From the NCBI GenBank assembly GCA_021432635.1, contig MU270018.1, forward strand, positions 875,579 to 939,578: a DNA stretch of 64,000 nucleotides, written 5' to 3'. Both the position numbers and the translations under genes were made by a program. The notes beneath the pieces are model-generated. The model had not been told where the DNA came from. It worked only from the letters and a program-made list of their open reading frames with translations, and did not search any database. Numbering within the stretch: position 1 is the stretch's first letter; each line of letters begins with the position of its first letter. This document shows, piece by piece, positions 57,587 to 64,000 of the stretch. The DNA comes from Thozetella sp. PMI_491. Its lineage: Eukaryota > Ascomycota > Sordariomycetes > Chaetosphaeriales > Chaetosphaeriaceae.

Positions 57587-59800
57587 CAACTCGGGGATTG
57601 CCGTCGGAGCGGGTCGCGGAGCAGGGGGACCATGTGCTTGTAGGAGGAACTCGATGCCTTCGCCCGGTGAGGGGTACCCAGCCCGTGCTCTCAGGCCGTC
57701 GTCGTACGCATTGAATATCCCAGCGAGGAGACGAGGAGAGCCGGGCGAAAGCAGGGAAAGGGAGGGGGCAGAGCGGTGTTTATGGAGGGAGGGAGACGAG
57801 CGTCACAATAGGCAAGAGCGAGACACACGCGGGAGGGACTAGGCGAACGAGACAGGGCTAAGCTCGAACTTATCAAGCTTCGACCGGCGTGTGAACAATG
57901 AAGAGACTAGGCCATGGGTGCCGGAGCCGTGAAAGAAATGGGGAGGGGAAGGAGGAATGAGACGACCTACGATTAGCCCCTCCTGCTTCCCAAGACGGAC
58001 CAGACTGGGTTGGCTCTGGCTGCTCCATCGCGATGGCGGCGGCTGGCGTCGAAAGGGGCGATGTCTGGTTCGGCCGGATGGTTGTGACCCTTGAAGGCGC
58101 GCCCGGTCGATGTCATGGGTTTGCCGAGACAAGCCTCCACCTCTCCAAATCTGTCTGGAGATCGACAAGCTGCGTTGGGGAAACCCACCCACCTCTCTTG
58201 TCCTCGTCAATTCGTGCGTTGGGCGCCTCAATTGCTCGCAGCGTGCAGGGCTATTCCCATGCACTACCTCACTTGTTTCCTTCTGGAGAAGAAAAGAGGA
58301 CAAAAAAAGTTCGACAAATATCTGGGTCTCTCTGGCCCTTCTCCACTGTCTTTGGTCGAGAGGAAGGGGGGGAGGGGGGTTTCCGCCACCACTTGGACAG
58401 AGAGCTTCTGCGGAGCTTATCCAAAAAAAAGGGCACAAAAAACTTGGTTGCCCTTCCAGCCTCGTTCTGGGTTTCTACAGCACGCCTGCCGAACGCTGTC
58501 GCATCCCTCCCCCGGAATTTTCGAGGGCCTGTACTGTACTGAGTAATAAACGGGCCACCAGACCGGCCGGGAAGGGGCGGTGGCGGTCACAAGCGGGGTG
58601 ATGTCCTAAATTGATCAGGCCAGGCGCGGTGCTTTCCGCCTCCAAAGTCCTCTCCCCCCTCTGCCCATTGAAGTGAAAAATGAAAAAAAGAGGGTTGGGA
58701 TGCCTTTTCCCAGCATGAGACACCACCCCACCCACCCCCCACCCCCCGGCTCCTTCTCCCTGTGCTCTCTGCTGTTCCGCCTCCAGAATGCCGGACTCGG
58801 ACAGGCACTTGGAATTCTTTGGTCAGTCGTGTGACTCGACGTCAGGTCCAGAACGCCTCGACGGTGGATGCAGAGTCAAGCGCCGCCTGCCCCTCCCCAC
58901 TCCCCCCTCCTCCCCAGACGGAGAGGGCCAGGTGGTGGCCCGGGCCCCGGAGGGTTGCAGCAGGTAGGTACCTTAGCTTGCCCCGAGCTTGCTTAGGTAC
59001 CTTAGGTACTTCGCACAGTAAGAAAATGCCCTGGTCGTTGTGCCGCTTCCAATCACGCAGCGGAGCTTCACATGCCATCCACCCACCGTACGAAGTAGGC
59101 CTGCTGCATCATGCCCACTTTTGGCTGCTGGCCGCTGGCCACTGCTCTTGCCTGCTCTGCTCTGCTAGTGCTGCCAGCTTTGCCTAGACGAGGTTGTACT
59201 TGCTTGCATGCATGTACACCGCAACCTCTCCAGCACGGCTCTGAACTGTTTGTCCCTCCAGTGGATGCGACTCTGACCCAGAAGCAAAGCAAGCAAGGCA
59301 GCCAGCTGCGACATTAGCAGCGAGACAAAACGCCTGTGTCTCAGACGTTTGCTGTTGAGCCCAAAACACCCTCAGCAGCACCGTGGGTTCTTGCGGGAGG
59401 GATGTGCACTGCCCTGGATCCATGGCCATGCCGGATGTTTTAGGGTCTTTTTGACCGTCATTTGGGAGGGTTCAATTTAAGAGCTTATATACCCGTACGC
59501 TCTCCACGTCCGGATTGGGTATCATGCCTCACCCGCTATTGTATTGTACAACTCGAAGCCGGGAATTCCGCGCTCTCGATCACTGAACGGGCGCAGATCT
59601 CTCGGTCCCCGAGGGTCAACCGAGCATGCCCGCGGCAGCAGTCCGTAGTAAAACCTGCCAAAGTAGCCCCGACCAATATGGACAACATGGACGAGGTGCC
59701 GTGAGCAGCACCCTCCCGCCTGGTCAGACGTAGCAGGCCATTGCAAGCCCGTAGGATGTTTCATATGCCTCCAGAACGGGGCTGACGACAACCGGCTACT
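57587..59800. other. 2.2-kb intergenic region
   Basis: Both neighbours are on the minus strand, so this holds the promoter of the Gag1-like gene (57587 to about 58400) and the 3' UTR of the peroxin. Three plus-strand frames are open together over 58033-58601, which reflects low stop content rather than a gene. A TAGGTACC palindromic cluster lies at 58963-59010. Confidence 0.5.
58963..59010. repeat. TAGGTACC/GGTACCTTA palindromic repeat cluster
   Basis: GGTACCTTAGC (58968-58978) faces GCTTAGGTACC (58991-59001), an imperfect inverted repeat with one mismatch, followed directly by another CCTTAGGTAC copy. Related words occur near 17492 and 18985. Confidence 0.75.
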
Positions 59801-60932
59801 TTACCGAACGCTTCCCATGGGAAAGCTCTTGGTGCTCAACAGCACCCCCTTCACCCTTCTTATGTTCTCCTTTGCCTGTTTGATCTCATCATCTGGCTCG
59901 TTGCTAGAGGCGCCGCCGTACGAGTTGTAGCCAAATACATAGTCATTGTGCGGGTACGCCATGGTCGTCATCTCTCGGCTGAAGTCGTCCAAGATCACTT
60001 TGGTGCTGTCGTATTCCTGCGTCTCTTTCACGTAGCCCTCCTTGACCACCCTGACCGACTTGACGAGGTTCGCCAGGCGCTCTGCCGCCGTGGGCCGCGG
60101 GGGCGGCTCGATGCGGCCATTGCTGAGGTTCCTATACTCCGTCGGGCTGGGCGGACGGGATGTCTGCACGCCAATGTCACGATGGAAGAGCTCGGTCGGA
60201 TCGTCGTAGCTGCTGCTATCATCTTCATCCCTGCCGCCTGCACGTGTCGGCACATCGGTCCGCTTGGGCTCTGGCACCTCGGACACGGTTGCTTCGAGCT
60301 TCTCGACTAGCTTGGCGAGGTTGGCATTCGTCGTCTCGTGCAGCTCGATGCGTGCCTCGGTCAGGCGCTCTACCATCGGCTCAAGGACATATTTGCTCGT
60401 TCCGTAGATGACGGCAGACACGGCGCCGAACACCTTGAGAGTATCAAGAAATCCATTCACGGTGACCAGCGGAGGCGGTCTCTGCGGCTTCACCAGGAAC
60501 TCTGGATACGTGATGACGGGGGCGCGATCTTCCGCCGGGGGAGGGGCTGGCGGCAGTGGTGTTTCTGGCGACTGGGGAGCCACCTTTGGGAGCTCGCGCT
60601 GCTCGGCGGTCATCAGCAAAGCTCTGCGGAATGGCCATGAGAACGCCTACCTTCGCCGGTGCCTCTGCCGCTTTCTGGGGTTCCTCCTCCAACAGCAGCT
60701 TGTCGATGTCGTCCTGGGCAATACCTTTGCTCTTCAAGAACTCCACCTTGCGGTCTCTAGACGACTTCTGTACTTCCTCATCCTGTAAGAATTTGCGCGC
60801 TTGTTCCAGTGTTGCCTGCTCTGGCGTGTCGGAGCTCGCCTTGCTGCTGCTATCGTTTTCCGCGGGCGGCTGGGGTTGTTGCCATGCCGGGATGCCAGCG
60901 GCGGGGGCGCGCGACTCGTCCGAGTCGCCCAT
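59801..60932 (-). CDS. Pex14-family peroxisomal docking protein, probably Pex14/17 (PEX33) type
   Basis: Exons 60932-60651 and 60598-59801 (52-nt intron, donor GTAGGC, acceptor CAG) encode 359 residues. The AG of CCCAAAG at 60583 is an alternative acceptor that would drop five residues. Residues 40-82 (TLEQARKFLQDEEVQKSSRD, then RKVEFLKSKGIAQDDIDKLL) are the Pex14 N-terminal helical domain that binds Pex5 and Pex19. The preceding IPAWQ is shared with the Neurospora-type sequences I recall. After a Pro-rich linker (100-137) comes a hydrophobic segment about 143-165 (FLDTLKVFGAVSAVIYGTSK), then a coiled coil (IELHETTNANLAKLVEKLEA). The tail is charged, with YSTP-type sites, and ends FPMGSVR. 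Filamentous fungi have a canonical Pex14 and a second Pex14/17 hybrid (Neurospora PEX33). The IPAWQ start and weak membrane segment favour the hybrid here. I leave the symbol blank because the choice is inference. Confidence 0.87.
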
Positions 60933-62592
60933 GTCTGCGAATATAGACTTGTAATTTTCTTCCCGCTGCACAATTCGTGCTGCGCTCGGCGGAGGAGGGT
61001 GAAGGGAAGCGCAAGCAGAGTCGCGGTTGGCTGTTTAGGTCGAAACTTTAGGTGGTAGCATATGCCATGCCGAGCCTCGGCTTGGAGGCGACAGCCGGCC
61101 AAGGCCCAGTGACGGAAGGAACCCTGCGGAATAGCTGCCTTAAATCTTAGGCATGAACGAATGCTCAGACCCCCGTACCGGGCAGCCATTCGGGATAGAT
61201 CCCCTTCAAGATCTCGACTTGCTTGAAAAATAGAAAGACATGAGAAAATAGGGTGCGTGGACGGAAACAATCGCCCAGCAGTTTCTCCAGCTCGCCCCTC
61301 TTCGTCATTTTGGAATTCCTGTAGTGTGGCAAAATCCAGGGTTCGTTTGGGCCTCGGAGCATCTCAGCAGGGCCATAGAACCTGTCGTCGTCGTTTTCTT
61401 CAGCACGAAAGCTCAGCATCAAAAGACCCGCAGCACAGTCTCCCTTTGCTTCCGGAATAGGAATCTACCCGAGTAAGAAGTTGCGGCTTCTGTAGTCGTG
61501 GAAGTTTGTGGTCGGACACAGCCTATTGCCCGCCAAGGGGGGACAAGCCCAGCAAAAGCTACACCAACTAGGAAGGCCCGCGAGGACATACGCAGCCAGA
61601 ACCCCCAAAGAACAGGCAGGCCGGAGCTGGGGAGGATCGCTTATTCAAGCTAGGCTTCCGGGACCCGTATCGGACTGGGCAGTCAATTCCTGGGTAAGTC
61701 ACAAAGTGTTTCCTGTGGCTCTTCGCGCGTCTAGTCCCCCCGATTGCGTCCCCCTTTTTCAATACCTGGCGAGTTGTGAATTGCTTCATGGCCGCAAGTG
61801 AGGTTGCAGCCGGAAATTGAGGCTGGCGGGGCGAACACCATCGACGCCTCCCCAACAACAAGGCGTGGATAGTTACACACGTGGAAGGCTGCATAGCTGG
61901 GCCGTTGGCCGCGCTTCTCGCCAATCCCCCCATCCCTCCTCCTACCGTTGCTTCTTCGCCGGCGGCTCTTTCCCCCGTGCCGTGAGCTGTGGCTCCCCGA
62001 TCATCCATCCGTACGGCTCAACCGCCATACCCACCCACTCCGTCCAGTCGCCGCCCGCGATTGTCGCTTGTTGCCTCAATCGCGTCTTTTTGGTTTCGGT
62101 GCTGCCCGCCACGCCTCGTCTCTTTCCTTCCCTTTTGCCTGCCGCTTCCCCTCTCGTTCGTCTCCTTCCCTTCCCCTTTGTGGCTCAGACCGGCCGTCAG
62201 GGCTACAACCACATCCAATAACGGCATCATCTCACCCATCACGCACACATCGCACCCCAGTCACGGGTCTCATTTGACCAAACGTGCCTTTGGCCCTCGT
62301 CGCAAAATTTCCCTGTCTCTGTACCACCGCCGGCTTGCCACCTCTCAGGTCCACCGGTTTCTGACCCCCCCCGCATCATTGGGGCGCCCAGGATCAGACG
62401 TCGGCGTCTACGGCCCAGACATAGCCTAGCCGGAGGGGAGAGCCAGCTTATCTCAAGGCGGCCGCCCTGCAACGTCAAACCCGCGTCTGCATTCAATCTG
62501 CTCCAACCCATTCCCCAAGTGGCTTGCGCATCCCCCAACAAATCAGGCCTTTGCTACCTCATCTCACCCATCATCCTACCGCCCGCCCTGCC
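60933..62592. promoter_or_regulatory. Divergent promoter region, peroxin (-) and IES2 (+)
   Basis: A 1.66-kb gap. The right half (61980-62590) is pyrimidine-rich, with long CT/CCCTTCC stretches typical of a 5' leader. One minus-strand ORF at 61165-61422 has protein-like composition and is listed separately. Confidence 0.5.
61165..61422 (-). CDS. Possible small protein or uORF, 85 aa
   Basis: This open frame stands out from the other intergenic frames because its translation is balanced rather than P/R/G/S-heavy. It begins MMLSFRAEENDDDRFYGP and includes WILPHYRNSKMTKRGELE, KLLGDCF and FKQVEILKGIYPEWLPG. It has acidic, aromatic and helical stretches. Third-position GC is only moderate. It lies upstream of and on the same strand as the peroxin gene, about 230 bases before its start, so it could be a small gene, an upstream ORF or chance. 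I recognise no family. Confidence 0.25.
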   Translation of the reverse strand: MMLSFRAEENDDDRFYGPAEMLRGPNEPWILPHYRNSKMTKRGELEKLLGDCFRPRTLFSHVFLFFKQVEILKGIYPEWLPGTGV

Positions 62593-64000
62593 ATGGCTTC
62601 ACGACCGCGTCGCTCGGCGGCCCAGCGGGCGACGGCCGCCATCACGGACATGGCCGACCGGGACAACGCCCCCGAGCGCAGCCTGTCTTCCCGGTCACGC
62701 CGCTCAGACCGAGGAAATGCTTCACTCTCAATGGGCCCTCCGTCCTCGACGGCGAGCAGTCCTGCTGACTCTGGACAGCACATCCACCTCAATATCAAGA
62801 TGCCGTCAAACAAGCTCCGCCAGGCCACCACCGGGAAGCGGAACGCTTCGTCCGGCAGCCGGGGGTCGTTTGTTGGAGGCGAGATCGTCACCGGCAAGCG
62901 CAGCACGCGCGGTAGCAAGAAGAGCTACGTTGTTGACAGCGAGAGCGAGGAAGAGGAAGAGGAGGAGGAGGAGGAGGAGGAAAAGGATATGATCGTCGCC
63001 GGCGGAACCATGGTGCAAGATGATGACGAGGACGATGAAGATGCCGAGGGCGAGGAAGATGACGAGCTCGGCGAGGAAGATGCTGACGGGGAGGAAGTCG
63101 ACGAAGACGCGATGGACGTCGACGCTGAAGGAGACGAAGACCTCGAGGAAGACGCCGACGGCGATGTTGACATGGATGCCACCCCTGTGCCGCCCTCCAT
63201 CGTCGTCTCCAAGCCGTCTCGCGGTAAGGGCAGGAGCGCGCCCGCCGCCAGGACGCAGGGCAAATCCACGCCGGTCAAGCCTTCTGTGAAATTTGATGAC
63301 GATGACGATGATGAGGAGCTGAGCGAGCTAGATAGCGAGCCCGATGAAGTGGACGAGACGGTCGAGGTCGCCGGCGAAGTCGGAGAAGACGACGCAGAAG
63401 GCGAAGACGACGACGGTGTTGACGCCGAAGGAGAGGAGATTGAAGTTGTCGATGAAGACGCTGAAGGCGAGGACGACATCGACAGCGACGACGACGGCGG
63501 GAGTGAGACACCAGACTTGACTCGCATGACAGCGCGACAACGTGCCAAGCTCGGCGAGGCCAAGGAAGATTACATGAAGCTCCCAGACGGTAAGGAGTCC
63601 AACTAACGCAAGCTACCCTGCCACCAGCTAATCCTATGACCAGAGGTGCAAGTTAAGAAGCACTTTACTGAGGCGGAGCACGCGTTGAGACGCGCCGAGA
63701 TGGCTCGCCGAAGACGCAACCTCAGCGAGAAACGCAACGAAGAGGTCAAGGTATGCGACAGAAGTCATGAAAAATCACTGCCCTCATTAACCACTTCGTC
63801 TAGATGGAAACTATCAACAAGCTCCTCAAAAAGCAAGCGCCGAAGACCAACAAGCGGGCAGCCCAGGGCGATGAGACGCCGGACGCCGATGTCCAGAGGG
63901 CGAACCCACTGTTCGTCCGTTGGATCAGTGCCAAAGACGGTAACGTTGTAGCTGTTCCAGACGACATGCTCGTCGGGCCGGCTGGTAAGGTGTTTGGCGG
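62593..64000 (+). CDS. IES2: INO80 chromatin-remodelling complex subunit Ies2 (partial at window end)
   Basis: Exons 62593-63589, 63644-63750 and 63804 onward; the 3' end lies outside the window. Introns are 54 and 53 nt with donors GTAAGG and GTATGC. Ies2 activates the INO80 ATPase and sits in its Arp5-Ies6 region. Residues 1-115 are basic and disordered (SRPRRSAAQRA, RSTRGSKKSYVV). From about residue 115 to 310 the protein is extremely acidic, with long D/E runs (a natural histone-mimic stretch). The family signature follows: PDLTRMTARQRAKLGE, then the PAPA-1/INO80B block HFTEAEHALRRAEMARRRRN with LSEKRNEEVKMETINKLLKKQAP spanning the last two splices. The visible end, VRWISAKDGNVVAVPDDML, is a beta-rich segment known from INO80B proteins. 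At 63986 GCTGGTAAGG could be another donor or simply continue as Gly-Lys; the window ends before this can be told. Confidence 0.9.

Noticed and set aside
58033-58601. Three overlapping plus-strand frames of 150-170 codons
   Set aside because: All three phases are open together, which shows low stop content. No phase has a family-like translation.
62925-63563. 212-codon Ser-rich frame antisense to IES2
   Set aside because: It is produced by the GAA/GAC repeats of the acidic stretch read on the other strand.

Overview
The window is nuclear DNA of a filamentous ascomycete, most likely a Sordariomycete close to Chaetomiaceae/Sordariales. Coding DNA is GC-rich. Introns are short (44-150 nt as a rule) with GTRNGT donors, CTAAC/CTGAC-type branch sites and YAG acceptors. 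The proteins read like those of Neurospora/Chaetomium-type fungi: Atg8 with a C-terminal GFESA tail, a PEX33/Pex14-17-type peroxin, an LDB1/PtaB co-regulator and the TORC2 subunit HbrB. The assignment rests on remembered family sequences, not on a search.

Layout, left to right: a two-exon conserved gene of unknown function (2.1-2.7 kb, -); a gene-free 6.2 kb stretch; RPS23/uS12 (+); COQ2 (-); a JmjC plus zf-4CXXC_R1 plus AT-hook chromatin protein (+); a small probably mitochondrial protein (-); a coiled-coil fungal protein (-); a secreted I9-type proteinase inhibitor (+); the Hook dynein adaptor (+); adenylate kinase (-); proteasome lid subunit RPN8 (+); a SWIM zinc-finger protein (-); HEM13 coproporphyrinogen oxidase (-); ATG8 (+); the PtaB/Mfg1-like LDB1 co-regulator (-); HbrB (-); KEOPS subunit GON7 (+); VPS39/VAM6 (-); an SPX-domain phosphate transporter (+); a DUF4050/Gag1-like protein (-); a Pex14-family docking peroxin (-); and INO80 subunit IES2 (+), cut by the window end.

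This is ordinary euchromatic housekeeping territory. I see no biosynthetic cluster, no CRISPR array, no recognisable transposon or virus-derived element, and no tRNA or rRNA gene. Several genes share broad themes (membrane traffic: Hook, VPS39, ATG8, peroxin; TORC/nutrient signalling: HbrB, the Gag1-like protein, the SPX transporter; chromatin: JmjC, IES2, PtaB), but nothing shows they act as a cluster. Divergent gene pairs share promoters of 0.7-1.7 kb.

The most interesting points are the JmjC/zf-4CXXC_R1/AT-hook architecture, a long open intron in Hook that would give a truncated adaptor isoform, a competing acceptor behind a T19 tract in adenylate kinase, a 122-codon in-frame extension before the SPX start, a telobox-like inverted pair at the RPS23 promoter, and a protein-like 85-codon ORF upstream of the peroxin. 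Exon borders were placed by eye from splice signals, reading frame and family knowledge.
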